A stretch of 47,165 bases of DNA. Origin: CAYOMP01 sp964405075. Its GTDB lineage: Bacteria > Bacillota > Clostridia > Lachnospirales > Lachnospiraceae. The notes under the pieces were generated by a model. That model was not told the origin of the DNA and did no database searches. It saw nothing but the letters and a program-made list of their open reading frames with translations. Every line of letters starts with the position of its first letter. Position 1 is the stretch's first letter. The translations under genes and the position numbers were made by a program. Below are positions 31,142 to 40,139 of the stretch, in pieces. The stretch spans positions 1 through 47,165 of the forward strand of contig CAYOMP010000006.1 of NCBI GenBank assembly GCA_964405075.1, written 5' to 3'.

Positions 31142-32204
31142 ATTTACTAAAGAAGAAATAAAGAAACTGAATGTGGAAGTCCCGGATAAAGCAATCTACC
31201 AAAGGGTTATTGATAATTGGGACAATGTGGCAAAACCAATTGATGGAATGGGAAGGTTTGAAACATTAACAGCACAGATTGGAGCTATTTTGGGAACAGA
31301 AAAGATAGATATTTCTAAGAAAGCTATTATTATTATGTGCGCTGACAATGGAATTGTTGAAGAAGGTATCAGTCAGTCAGGTCAGGAAGTTACATTAGCA
31401 GTTGCAAAGAATATGGCTGTAAAGAAGTCTTCTGTAGGAAAAATGGCAGAATTTATTGGAGCTGATACCATTCCCGTAGATATAGGTATTAATTGTAAAG
31501 AGAAAATATCGGGGGTAATAGATAAGAAAATTCGTTGTGGAACCAGAAATTTTAGAAAAGAGCCTGCAATGACAGAAGAAGAAGTGGTTCGTGGGATTTT
31601 CACAGGAATAGAAATGGTATCGGAGTGTAAAGAAAAAGGTTACAAAATCCTTGCTACAGGTGAAATGGGAATTGGAAATACAACAACCAGTAGTGCCATT
31701 GCGGCAGCATTATTAGGATGTGAAGTAGAGAAAGTTACAGGAAAAGGGGCTGGACTTAGCGATGATAAGCTACTTCATAAGCAGAAGGTTATTAAGGAAG
31801 CTATAAAGAAGTATGAACTAAATAGAAAGGAGACATTGGAGATACTAGAAACTGTTGGAGGATTGGATATTGCCGGACTTACAGGAGTATGCATTGGTGG
31901 TGGGATTTATCATATTCCAATTGTGTTGGATGGTGTAATCAGTATGGTTGCAGCTCTATTAGCGGAAAGAATTGTGCCAAATACAAAGGCATATTTGATT
32001 CCATCTCATAAGGGAAAGGAGCCGGCAATGGAGAAGCTTGCGAATGAATTAGGATTAGAGCCTGTTATTGATGGAAGAATGGCATTAGGAGAGGGAACAG
32101 GCGCAGTTATGATGTTAGCCCTGCTAGATATGGCTCTTAGTGTATATCAGGATAGAACAACTTTTTCGGACATTAAGATAGAAAAGTATGAAAGGCTAAA
32201 TTGA
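31110..32204 (+). CDS. cobT: Nicotinate-nucleotide--dimethylbenzimidazole phosphoribosyltransferase
   Basis: CobT activates the lower-ligand base as its alpha-ribotide. ATG 31110 is chosen because GGAGG lies 7-11 bases upstream; in-frame upstream codons run inside cobQ. The 364-residue product has MCADNGIVEEGISQSG, GEMGIGNTTTSSAIAAALLG and the catalytic Glu in ALGEGTGAVM near the C-terminus. An N-terminal section beginning KPIDGMGRFE is standard. It does not by itself tell whether the cell uses dimethylbenzimidazole or another base; no base synthesis gene is seen here. Confidence 0.95.
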   Translation: MECLKKSIWNRFTKEEIKKLNVEVPDKAIYQRVIDNWDNVAKPIDGMGRFETLTAQIGAILGTEKIDISKKAIIIMCADNGIVEEGISQSGQEVTLAVAKNMAVKKSSVGKMAEFIGADTIPVDIGINCKEKISGVIDKKIRCGTRNFRKEPAMTEEEVVRGIFTGIEMVSECKEKGYKILATGEMGIGNTTTSSAIAAALLGCEVEKVTGKGAGLSDDKLLHKQKVIKEAIKKYELNRKETLEILETVGGLDIAGLTGVCIGGGIYHIPIVLDGVISMVAALLAERIVPNTKAYLIPSHKGKEPAMEKLANELGLEPVIDGRMALGEGTGAVMMLALLDMALSVYQDRTTFSDIKIEKYERLN

Positions 32205-32213
32205 TAATCAAAG

Positions 32214-32777
32214 ATGATGACGTTAATTATTGGAGGAAGCAAAAGTGGGAAATCTGCATATGCGGAAGAACATATTGCATTACTTTCAGAAGGAAAAACA
32301 AAATATTATATTGCAACAATGCAGGCTTTTGATGGTGAAAGTCAGGAAAAAATCAATAGACACAGAATTCTTAGAAAAGACAAAGGATTCATTACGATAG
32401 AGCAACCGATTTCTATTTGGAATGCAGTAAAAAAGATGAAAACAGGTGAAAAGACAGCATTGTTAGAGTGTATGTCTAACCTCATTGCAAATGAAATGTT
32501 TTCAGGAGAAGAATTAAAAACAAAAGAGGAAGTAATAGAAGAAGTTATAAATGGAATATCAGCGCTAAAGAAGGAACTGACACATTTCGTAATTGTGAGT
32601 AATAATGTTTTTGAGGATGGAAAGATTTATGACAATACCACAATGGAATATATGAAAGCAATGGGAAGGATTAATGAAGAACTTGCAGTTATGGCTGATG
32701 AGGTGGTGGAAGTAGTTGTTGGAATTCCAATAGTAGTTAAGGGCAAACAAATTGATTTAGAGAGGAAAGGAAACTAA
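32214..32777 (+). CDS. cobU: Adenosylcobinamide kinase / guanylyltransferase
   Basis: This 187-residue bifunctional enzyme phosphorylates adenosylcobinamide and transfers GMP to it. The P-loop GGSKSGKSAYAEE opens the protein, and the guanylyl-accepting His is in INRHRILRKDKGF. LLECMSNLIANEMF and FVIVSNNVFEDG follow the CobU pattern. The ribosome site is weak; adjacent ATG codons at 32214 and 32217 leave the start ambiguous by one residue. It ends directly before cobS, and a reduced CobU-like paralogue lies at 33556. Confidence 0.94.
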   Translation: MMTLIIGGSKSGKSAYAEEHIALLSEGKTKYYIATMQAFDGESQEKINRHRILRKDKGFITIEQPISIWNAVKKMKTGEKTALLECMSNLIANEMFSGEELKTKEEVIEEVINGISALKKELTHFVIVSNNVFEDGKIYDNTTMEYMKAMGRINEELAVMADEVVEVVVGIPIVVKGKQIDLERKGN

Positions 32778-33542
32778 ATGCATATTTTAAAATCGTTAGT
32801 AATGGCATTCTCAATATATTCTAAGATTCCGGTTCCCCAATTTGAGTGGAAAGAAGAGGATATGAAATATATGTTGTGCTTTTTTCCATGGATTGGGGCA
32901 GTAATTGGTGGATGTGTCTATTTATGGGGATATTTTTGCAAAATGTTTGACATTGGCGATGTGTGTCATAATCTGGTTGGAGTGGCGATTCCCCTTATTA
33001 TTACAGGGGGCTTTCACGTAGATGGATTTATGGATACCATGGATGCATTGCATTCTTATCAGCCGAGAGACAAAAAATTAGAAATTTTAAAAGATTCACA
33101 TATTGGTGCATTTGCTGTCATTATGTTTGCTATTTATGGGCTTATATATATGGGGGCTTTTTCTGAGATTGCAGATGACAGGTTGTTAAGAATAGTGTGT
33201 AGTGGTTTTTTCTTGTCACGTTGCCTTAGTGGTATTAGTGTTGTTTCTTTTCCAACTGCTAAGAAGGAAGGAATGCTTTATCTTTTTGCAAACAATTCTC
33301 AGAAAAATATTGTGAAATGGTTATTGTATTTACAAGGTGCAGTTTGCATTTGTTTTATAGTTTTACAGTTTGTTTATGCAGGAGTTATGGTGGTGTCATC
33401 CGCATTTTTAGTATTTGCATACTACTATTATAAAACTAAAAAGGAACTTGGGGGAATCACAGGAGATACGGCGGGATATTTTGTTCTGAATTGTGAATGC
33501 ACTATTCTGGTTGTAACTGCAATAATAAATATTCTCGTGTAA
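32778..33542 (+). CDS. cobS: Adenosylcobinamide-GDP ribazoletransferase (cobalamin synthase)
   Basis: This 254-residue membrane enzyme joins adenosylcobinamide-GDP to the lower-ligand nucleoside phosphate. The metal-binding motif GGFHVDGFMDTMDAL and the DSHIGAFAVI segment, with 5-7 hydrophobic helices, are the CobS hallmarks. The gene begins immediately after the cobU stop, with RBS AGAGGAAAGGAA overlapping the end of cobU. The substrates are delivered by cobU (activated cobinamide), cobT and cobC. Confidence 0.95.
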   Translation: MHILKSLVMAFSIYSKIPVPQFEWKEEDMKYMLCFFPWIGAVIGGCVYLWGYFCKMFDIGDVCHNLVGVAIPLIITGGFHVDGFMDTMDALHSYQPRDKKLEILKDSHIGAFAVIMFAIYGLIYMGAFSEIADDRLLRIVCSGFFLSRCLSGISVVSFPTAKKEGMLYLFANNSQKNIVKWLLYLQGAVCICFIVLQFVYAGVMVVSSAFLVFAYYYYKTKKELGGITGDTAGYFVLNCECTILVVTAIINILV

Positions 33543-33555
33543 AGGAGGCAATAGG

Positions 33556-33939
33556 ATGAAATTGGTTGTCGGTGGGTATGCACAGGGAAAATTAAACTAT
33601 GTGCTTCAAAAATATAATGTAGAAATAAGTAAGATATGGAATGGTGAAATACCTGAAAATATTAATGAACAATGTGAAATAGTGATTATTAATCGGTTTA
33701 ACAATTGGATAAAGACAAGGCTTGAAAATGGTGGATGTCCAGAGGAGGAAATCCGACAATTTCTTCAAAATTATCCGGATTGTGTAATTATCAGTGATGA
33801 AGTGGGGAATGGAATTGTGCCTATAGATGCATTTGAACGGGAGTATAGAGAAAGAACAGGGAGAATACTCGTGGAGCTTGCATCCAAAGCAGAAGAAGTG
33901 GAGCGAGTGATATGCGGAATTGGTCAAAAAATCAAATAA
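33556..33939 (+). CDS. Reduced CobU-like protein lacking a normal P-loop
   Basis: This 127-residue protein looks like a shortened CobU. The C-terminal half (DCVIISDEVGNGIVPIDAF, then EYRERTGRILVELA) matches the EVGxGIVP and RxxRDxxGxxNQ regions of CobU. The N-terminus has GGYAQGKLNYV where CobU has GGxxSGKS, so the ATP-binding loop lacks the GKS/T Ser, and the guanylyl-acceptor His region is missing. Because cobU at 32214 is intact, this is a second, probably non-catalytic or specialised, member. It lies 13 bp after cobS and overlaps the phosphatase gene by 28 bp. Similar short proteins are usually annotated as CobU homologues. Confidence 0.8.
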   Translation: MKLVVGGYAQGKLNYVLQKYNVEISKIWNGEIPENINEQCEIVIINRFNNWIKTRLENGGCPEEEIRQFLQNYPDCVIISDEVGNGIVPIDAFEREYRERTGRILVELASKAEEVERVICGIGQKIK

Positions 33940-34532
33940 CACTAGTCTTAATCAGGCATGGAGCAACTAAGTCCAATAAGGAACACAGATATTTAGGGAA
34001 AACTGAGGAATCACTTTCAGATGAAGGAGTAAATGAGTTGTTAGAGTATGATAAATTACAGTATTATCCTCCTGTTGACTATTTGTTTACCAGTCCTATG
34101 AGAAGATGTATTCAAACTGCCGAAATTCTTTATCCGGATTTATCAATTATTCCAATTGAGGAATGGACAGAGATGGACTTTGGAGTATTCGAAGGAAAGA
34201 ATTATAAGGAATTACAAGGTGATGTATTGTATCAGGCATGGATTGATAGTGGCGGTACGCTTCCCTTTCCCGAGGGGGAGAGTAGAGAAGAGTTCATTTT
34301 GCGTTGCGAAATGGGATTTAGAAGGATGATAAAGGAACTTATGCAAATTAATAATATGGAGGAATCCATAACCCTTGGTTTGATTGTGCATGGTGGTACA
34401 ATTATGTCTTTATTAAGCAAATATTGTGGGGGAGATTATTTTGAATATCAAGTTGCAAATGGAAAAGGTTATGTTTGTACGTTAGAAAGTTGGGAAGATG
34501 TTCCAAAGATTACCAAGTTAAGAAAAATATAA
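33912..34532 (+). CDS. cobC: Histidine phosphatase, probable alpha-ribazole phosphatase
   Basis: This 206-residue enzyme has the catalytic motif LIRHGATKSNKEHRYLG, the second arginine in SPMRRCIQTAEIL, the acid/base Glu in MDFGVFEGKNYKEL and the second His in LIVHGGTIMSL. The family includes phosphoglycerate mutases and phosphatases; position in the corrin operon supports alpha-ribazole-5'-phosphate phosphatase (CobC). It overlaps the CobU-like gene by 28 bp with GGAG 8 bases before its ATG. I rate the exact substrate as likely but inferred from context. Confidence 0.88.
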   Translation: MRNWSKNQITLVLIRHGATKSNKEHRYLGKTEESLSDEGVNELLEYDKLQYYPPVDYLFTSPMRRCIQTAEILYPDLSIIPIEEWTEMDFGVFEGKNYKELQGDVLYQAWIDSGGTLPFPEGESREEFILRCEMGFRRMIKELMQINNMEESITLGLIVHGGTIMSLLSKYCGGDYFEYQVANGKGYVCTLESWEDVPKITKLRKI

Positions 34533-34549
34533 CAGGAGAAATTATTAAT

Positions 34550-35536
34550 ATGAAATACCATATAACTGCGTTTTTCTTAGGATTTATAATGGATTTGCTT
34601 TTAGGCGATCCATATTGGTTGCCACATCCTATTCGTTTGATGGGATGGTTAATTGCAAAAGTAGAAAAAGGCTTATTAGGAGATAAAAAAGAAAGAAATG
34701 TGAAAAAAGAGATTAAAAGCGGAGTATGGATGGTAATTATTGTGCTGTGTAGTACATTGACGGTAACTGTTACTTTTTTGCTTTTGGCTTATAAGATAAA
34801 TATTTATGTGGGAATAGCAGTAGAAACAGTCATGACTTATCAGATTCTGGCAATGAAGTGTCTGAAGGATGAGAGTATGAAGGTTTATTACAGTCTTAAA
34901 AACCAAACAATATCTGAAGCGAGAAAAAATGTTTCAATGATTGTGGGCAGAGATACAGAGTGTTTGGACGAAGAGGGTGTGACAAAGGCTGCCATAGAAA
35001 CTGTGGCTGAAAACACCTCGGACGGAGTGATTGCACCTATGCTGTATACTGCACTTGGAGGTCCGGTATTGGGATTTTTATATAAGGCTATAAATACAAT
35101 GGATTCTATGGTTGGTTATAAGAATGATAAATATTTGCATTTTGGGAGAACTGCTGCCAGACTGGATGATTTGGTAAATTTTTTACCGGCAAGAATAAGT
35201 GCATATTTGATGATAGTGGCAGCTTTTTTTGGTGGAAAGTGTTTTTCTGGAAAAAGAGCATTTTACATATATAAGAGAGATAGATTAAAACATGCAAGTC
35301 CTAATTCTGCCCAGACAGAATCAGTATGTGCGGGGGCATTGGGGATTAAGCTTGCAGGAAACGCCAGTTATTTTGGCAAGATAGTAGAGAAACCTTATAT
35401 TGGAGATGAAGTTCGCAAAATGGAATACGAAGATATAAGACGGGTGAACAGATTAATGTATATGACAGTATGGCTGAGTGAAATAATGTGTCTGTTTATT
35501 ATGTGCCTGATATATTTTTTGAACAGGAAGGTTTGA
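34550..35536 (+). CDS. cbiB: Adenosylcobinamide-phosphate synthase
   Basis: CbiB attaches aminopropanol (phosphate) to adenosylcobyric acid. The 328-residue membrane protein begins with the family segment GFIMDLLLGDPYWLPHPIRL and contains the conserved SMIVGRDTECLDEEGVTKAA type block and AENTSDGVIAPMLY. The start at 34550 is set by the AACAGGAG site; in-frame codons upstream overlap cobC and lack a site. Several membrane helices are evident. cobD follows 5 bp downstream. Confidence 0.95.
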   Translation: MKYHITAFFLGFIMDLLLGDPYWLPHPIRLMGWLIAKVEKGLLGDKKERNVKKEIKSGVWMVIIVLCSTLTVTVTFLLLAYKINIYVGIAVETVMTYQILAMKCLKDESMKVYYSLKNQTISEARKNVSMIVGRDTECLDEEGVTKAAIETVAENTSDGVIAPMLYTALGGPVLGFLYKAINTMDSMVGYKNDKYLHFGRTAARLDDLVNFLPARISAYLMIVAAFFGGKCFSGKRAFYIYKRDRLKHASPNSAQTESVCAGALGIKLAGNASYFGKIVEKPYIGDEVRKMEYEDIRRVNRLMYMTVWLSEIMCLFIMCLIYFLNRKV

Positions 35537-35541
35537 TTAGA

Positions 35542-36579
35542 ATGGAAAAGATTCATGGCGGAGATATATACAGAAATCATGTGGAAATAGATTTTTCTAT
35601 TAATGTGAATCCTCTTGGTATGCCAAAGACAGTAGAGGCAGCTTTACATAAGGCAGTAACAGATAGTAGCAGATATCCGGATATATCCGCAGAAAAATTA
35701 AAAATGGCAGTTAGCGAAATGGTTAATGTACCAAAAGAAAACCTAATTTTTGGAAATGGTGCATCTGAGCTTTTTATGGGGATAATTCATGGAATTAATC
35801 CGAGAAAAACCATGATTGTGGTGCCATCCTTTTATGGATATGAATACGCCTTAAAAGCAATAGATGGCGAGGTAATTTATTATGAAACAAAAGAGGAGAA
35901 TGGTTTTAATCTAGAGGATAACCTTTTTTTGTCCCTGACAGAGGATATTGATTTATTTTTTCTTGCAAATCCCAATAATCCTACCGGGAATTTAATAAAC
36001 CGGGAATATTTAAAGCGGTTACTATGCCATTGTAGAGAAAAAGGTATTTATGTGGTGTTAGATGAGTGCTTTGTTGAGTTTTGTGATAAGAAAATGTCTG
36101 TTTTAGAGGAAACAAAGAAGTTTCCAAATCTGATACTTGTTAGAGCTTTTACTAAGATATTCGCAATTCCCGGAGTACGTTTGGGGTATTTGATTTGTAG
36201 TAATCAATCATTGTTGGAGAAAATTGGAAAACAATTACCAGAGTGGAATATTTCAAGTTTTGCCCAGGCAGCAGGCTGTGAATGTGCCACACAGACAGAG
36301 TTTGTGAAGAAAACAGTTGACTATATTAAGAAGGAACGATTCTTTTTAGAGGATGGTTTGAAAAAAATGAAGATTAAGGTATATCCGGGAAATGCAAATT
36401 TTCTTTTAATATATAGTGAACACCCTCTATATGAACGATTGTTGGAGGAGGGGATACTTATTCGAAATTGTGATAATTTTAAAGGGTTATCAAAAGGGTT
36501 CTATAGAATTGCTGTGAAAACAAGAAAAGAAAATGAGGTTTTATTAAAGGCGATTGGAGAAATACATTGGGAAGAATAG
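35542..36579 (+). CDS. cobD: L-threonine-O-3-phosphate decarboxylase
   Basis: This 345-residue PLP enzyme makes (R)-1-amino-2-propanol phosphate for the nucleotide loop. It starts HGGDIYRN and has SINVNPLGMP, FGNGASELF, NPNNPTGNLI and the PLP lysine in RAFTKIFAIPGVRLGY. It belongs to the histidinol-phosphate aminotransferase-like group; the HGG start and neighbour cbiB support CobD. The ATG at 35542 follows AGGAAGG. The gene overlaps the TTG-started cbiC by 13 bp. Confidence 0.93.
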   Translation: MEKIHGGDIYRNHVEIDFSINVNPLGMPKTVEAALHKAVTDSSRYPDISAEKLKMAVSEMVNVPKENLIFGNGASELFMGIIHGINPRKTMIVVPSFYGYEYALKAIDGEVIYYETKEENGFNLEDNLFLSLTEDIDLFFLANPNNPTGNLINREYLKRLLCHCREKGIYVVLDECFVEFCDKKMSVLEETKKFPNLILVRAFTKIFAIPGVRLGYLICSNQSLLEKIGKQLPEWNISSFAQAAGCECATQTEFVKKTVDYIKKERFFLEDGLKKMKIKVYPGNANFLLIYSEHPLYERLLEEGILIRNCDNFKGLSKGFYRIAVKTRKENEVLLKAIGEIHWEE

Positions 36580-37211
36580 ATAAAATAGAGCGTTTACGCC
36601 CAGAAGAGATTGAAAAGAGAAGCTTTGAAATTATTTCAGAAGAGCTTATAAAAAGAGGTATATCACTTCCAAAGGAAGAAGCAATGATTACAAAGAGAGT
36701 TATACATACCAGTGCAGATTTTGACTATGCAGACACTATTGTATATTCAAAAAATGCTGTCTCTATTGGAAAGGAAATTCTTTTAAATGGAGCAGATATT
36801 GTAACAGATACCAATATGGCATTGTCAGGGATTAATAAGAAGGCTTTGGAAAAGCTTGGAGGGCAGGCCCATTGCTTTATGGCAGATGAAGATGTAGCAA
36901 AGTTAGCTAAGGAGCGAGGAGTAACAAGAGCTGTCGTCAGTATGGAAAAGGCAAAGAATATTGAAAAACCTGTTATTTTTGCTGTGGGAAATGCACCTAC
37001 TGCATTGATACAGCTCTACGAAATGATGAAGGCTGGTGATTGGCGTCCGGCATTTATAATAGGTGTTCCGGTTGGTTTTGTAAATGTGGAGGTTGCAAAA
37101 GAGTTAATTATGGAAACAGATATTCCACACATTGTAAATCGCGGCAGAAAAGGTGGAAGCAACGTGGCAGCCGCCATATGTAATGCTTTTTTGTATGAAT
37201 TAACAAGATAG
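36567..37211 (+). CDS. cbiC: Cobalt-precorrin-8 methylmutase
   Basis: CbiC moves a methyl group from C11 to C12 to give cobyrinic acid. The 214-residue protein has the catalytic His in KRVIHTSADFDYA, a GADIVTDTNMALSG segment and PTALIQLYEMM. It starts at TTG, supported by GGAG 8 bases upstream and by the family-like start RPEEIEKRSFEIISEEL. It sits between cobD (13-bp overlap) and cbiD (12-bp gap). Confidence 0.93.
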   Translation: MGRIDKIERLRPEEIEKRSFEIISEELIKRGISLPKEEAMITKRVIHTSADFDYADTIVYSKNAVSIGKEILLNGADIVTDTNMALSGINKKALEKLGGQAHCFMADEDVAKLAKERGVTRAVVSMEKAKNIEKPVIFAVGNAPTALIQLYEMMKAGDWRPAFIIGVPVGFVNVEVAKELIMETDIPHIVNRGRKGGSNVAAAICNAFLYELTR

Positions 37212-37223
37212 AGCGAGGTTTTT

Positions 37224-38344
37224 ATGAGATATGGATTTACAACAGGAAGTTGTGCGGTAGCGGCGGCAAAAGCGGCAGCATATATGCTTTTGACAGGAAG
37301 AAATAAAACAGAAATTACTATAGAAACGCCAAAGGGAATTCCTTATACCGCACAGCTTGTTGATATTAATCGTTCAGAAGAAAATGTAAGTTGTGCAGTA
37401 AAAAAGGATGGAGGAGATGATCCTGATATTACAACGGGAGCTTTAATCTATGCAAAGGTTTCTTATGGGGACAGTACAGAACAAAAAATAGAAATAGACG
37501 GTGGTATTGGAGTAGGTAGAGTTACAAAGCCCGGACTTGAACAGCCAATAGGAAATGCGGCGATTAATAATGTTCCAAGAAGAATGATAGAAAAGGAAGT
37601 AAGTATGGTTTGTCAACTTACAGATTATAAGGGAAGTCTAAGGGTTGAAATATTTGTCCCGGATGGGGAGAAAATAGCAGAAAATACTTTTAATCCAAGA
37701 CTTGGAATTGTAGGTGGAATTTCTATATTGGGAACAAGTGGAATTGTGGAGCCAATGAGTAATCAGGCGATTTTGGACACCATTAAGATAGAATTGAAAC
37801 AAAGAAGGGTACAAGGATTTAATTATGTTGCAGTTTCACCGGGAAATTATGGTCTTGATTTTATGAAGAAGACTTATGGCTATGATTTGGATAGGAGTGT
37901 GAAATGTAGTAATTTCATAGGGGATACTATTGATATGGCAGTAGAGCTTGGATATAAAAAAATGCTTATTACCGGGCATATTGGAAAATTAATTAAAGTA
38001 GCAGGTGGAATTATGAATACACATTCNNNNNNNNNNAAGAAGCGGATTGCAGAATGGAGTTATTAGCAGCTTTTTCTGTGCGTGAGAATGTGAATCAGGA
38101 AAGTATTTGCAAAATATTAGATTGTGTAACTACAGAAGAAGCAGTTCATATTTTGACAGATAGTGGGAAATTACAGCCAATTATGAAAAATGTGGTAGAG
38201 CGTATTTGCTATTATTTAGAAAAACGTGCCAAGGGAAAAATTAAGATTGATTGTATTTTGTATTCTAATGAATTTGGTGAATTAGCAAAAAGTAAGGAGG
38301 CAGCAAAATGGTTTACTTTGTTGGAGCGGGAACAGGTGCAGTAG
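37224..38344 (+). CDS. cbiD: Cobalt-precorrin-5B C1-methyltransferase, interrupted by a 10-N gap
   Basis: CbiD methylates C1 in the anaerobic route. The first part (37224-38026) starts RYGFTTGSCAVAAAKAA and ends GGIMNTHS. The second part (from 38039) reads EADCRMELLAAFSVREN and continues to a TAG at 38344. The assembly gap (38027-38036) separates them. The family has HSxxAD here: two unknown bases give exactly HS-x-E-AD, whereas ten shift the frame. I therefore read one intact gene of about 370 residues and treat the 10 N as a placeholder. The C-terminal part overlaps cbiF by 37 bp. The frameshift is an artefact of the gap, not a pseudogene. Confidence 0.9.
38027..38036. other. Assembly gap of 10 N within cbiD
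   Basis: Ten ambiguous bases mark a scaffold join. The flanking coding sequence fits the CbiD family only if the true gap length is 2 modulo 3, with 2 bases giving the family spacing. The number of N is thus not a length estimate. Confidence 0.97.
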
Positions 38345-39078
38345 ATTTGATTACAGTCAGGGGAATGAGGTTATTAGAGCAGGCAGATGTTATTATCTAT
38401 GCAGGTTCTTTGGTAAATCCTGAATTACTAAAATATGGAAAAAAAGAGTGTGAGATATATAATAGTGCAAAAATGACGTTGGAAGAGGTATTAGCTGTAA
38501 TAAAGGAAGCAGAAAGGGAAGGTAAAAAAACAGTCAGACTGCATACTGGTGAACCAAGTATTTATGGAGCAGTCAGGGAACAGATGGATGAACTGGATAA
38601 ATTGGGGATTTCATATGAGAGCTGTCCGGGAGTAAGTGCATGCTTTGGGGCAGCGGCATCCTTAAATATAGAGTATACTTTGCCGGGAATATCTCAATCA
38701 TTAATTATAACAAGAATGGAAGGGAAAACTAAGGTTCCTGAAAAAGAAAGTATTGAGAGCTTTGCAATGCATCAGACATCTATGGCAATTTACCTTAGTA
38801 CAGGAATGTTAAAAGAACTTAGTGAAAGATTGTTGGCTGGAGGATATGACAAAAAGACTCCGGCGGCAATTGTGTATAAAGCAACGTGGCCAGAGGAAGA
38901 GGCATATATTTGCACTATTGAAACACTACATAATACGGCAGTTAAACACCAAATAACAAAGACGGCATTAGTACTTGTTGGAGAAGTCATTACACATCAA
39001 AAGTATAAGAAATCAAGATTGTATGCGGCTGATTTTTCTACGGAATACCGTCAGGCAAAGGATGAGCATTCACTATGA
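38308..39078 (+). CDS. cbiF: Cobalt-precorrin-4 C11-methyltransferase
   Basis: This 256-residue SAM-dependent methyltransferase methylates C11 of the ring. It begins VYFVGAGTGAVDLITVRG, a tetrapyrrole methylase start, and has YAGSLVNPELL, HTGEPSIYGAVREQM and YESCPGVSACFGAAASLNIEYT, matching CobM/CbiF. The start lies inside the 3' end of cbiD, with a AAGGAGGC site. It overlaps cbiG by 4 bp. Absence of a heme/siroheme-type extension supports a corrin-specific enzyme. Confidence 0.95.
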   Translation: MVYFVGAGTGAVDLITVRGMRLLEQADVIIYAGSLVNPELLKYGKKECEIYNSAKMTLEEVLAVIKEAEREGKKTVRLHTGEPSIYGAVREQMDELDKLGISYESCPGVSACFGAAASLNIEYTLPGISQSLIITRMEGKTKVPEKESIESFAMHQTSMAIYLSTGMLKELSERLLAGGYDKKTPAAIVYKATWPEEEAYICTIETLHNTAVKHQITKTALVLVGEVITHQKYKKSRLYAADFSTEYRQAKDEHSL

Positions 39079-40139
39079 AGTTAAGCATTATCAGTTTTAC
39101 ACAAAAAGGGATAGAATTATCAGAAAAGATTGCGAATTTACTGGATAAAACAGAATGTACGTTATATACCAAATGTTCAAATTTTCTTTCTAAAAATGAC
39201 AAAAAGGTGCAATTTGTAGAGGAAAGTATTGGTGAATGGGCAAGGGAACAAATGGAAAGAAAAAATGCTTTGATTTTTATTGGTGCCTGTGGAATTGCAG
39301 TTAGGGCAATTGCACCAAGTATTACCGATAAACTTCAAGATAGTCCGGTGATTGTGATTGATGAGAAGGGGCAATATGTGATTCCAATCTTGTCTGGTCA
39401 TATGGGTGGAGCTAATGAACTTGCCATAGATATAGCAAATATAATAGCAGCAGAGCCTGTTATTACTACGGCAACAGATATAAATCAGAAATTCGCAGTT
39501 GATATCTTTGCAAAGAAAAATGAACTCTCTATTGTGAATAAGGCTGGAATAGCCAAGGTATCTTCAAAAGTATTGTCTGGGCGAAATATTACTATGTCTG
39601 TAGAGTCAGGACATTTTGAGAAGGTTTGTCAGTTGCCTAAGGGTATATATGTGGTGGATTATCCACCAATACAGCCAGTTGATATTGTTATTTCTTCTGA
39701 AAAAAGAGCATTTGATACATTAATTCTTCTTAGACCTAAAGAATATGTAATTGGAATAGGATGTAGAAAGGGAAAAGAATCAAAAAAAATTGAAGACTTT
39801 ATTAAAAGGACTATAGAAAAATTACAAATTTCAATTATGCAAGTAAGAGCAGTGACCTCCATTGATTTAAAAAGAAATGAACAAGGATTATTAGAATGGA
39901 GTAGAAAAATGAATATTCCTTTTATTACATACACAGCTGAAGAATTAAGGGAAGTAGAGGGGGATTTTAAAAAATCGGATTTTGTAAAGGCTAAAGTTGG
40001 AGTAGATAATGTGTGTGAAAGGGCGGCATTAAAGGTATGTGAACCAATGGGGGAACTGGTATATGAAAAACATACAGAAGATGGAATGGCGATTGCTGTT
40101 GCAAGGAGAGAATGGAGTGTGAGCTTTGATGAAACATAA
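39075..40139 (+). CDS. cbiG: Cobalt-precorrin-5A hydrolase
   Basis: CbiG opens the delta-lactone of cobalt-precorrin-5A and releases acetaldehyde, a step found only in the anaerobic path. The 354-residue protein has the N-terminal segment FIGACGIAVRAIAPSITDK, VIPILSGHMGGANELA, and the C-terminal domain starting VIGIGCRKGKES with ICxRAAL-like CERAALKVC. It overlaps cbiF by 4 bp and the downstream methyltransferase by 11-14 bp. Its presence fixes the route as the oxygen-independent one. Confidence 0.95.
   Translation: MKLSIISFTQKGIELSEKIANLLDKTECTLYTKCSNFLSKNDKKVQFVEESIGEWAREQMERKNALIFIGACGIAVRAIAPSITDKLQDSPVIVIDEKGQYVIPILSGHMGGANELAIDIANIIAAEPVITTATDINQKFAVDIFAKKNELSIVNKAGIAKVSSKVLSGRNITMSVESGHFEKVCQLPKGIYVVDYPPIQPVDIVISSEKRAFDTLILLRPKEYVIGIGCRKGKESKKIEDFIKRTIEKLQISIMQVRAVTSIDLKRNEQGLLEWSRKMNIPFITYTAEELREVEGDFKKSDFVKAKVGVDNVCERAALKVCEPMGELVYEKHTEDGMAIAVARREWSVSFDET

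Noticed and set aside
38054..38344. Stand-alone 96-residue gene downstream of the N run
   Set aside because: Its sequence is the C-terminal part of CbiD, and the upstream frame continues the family motif across the gap.
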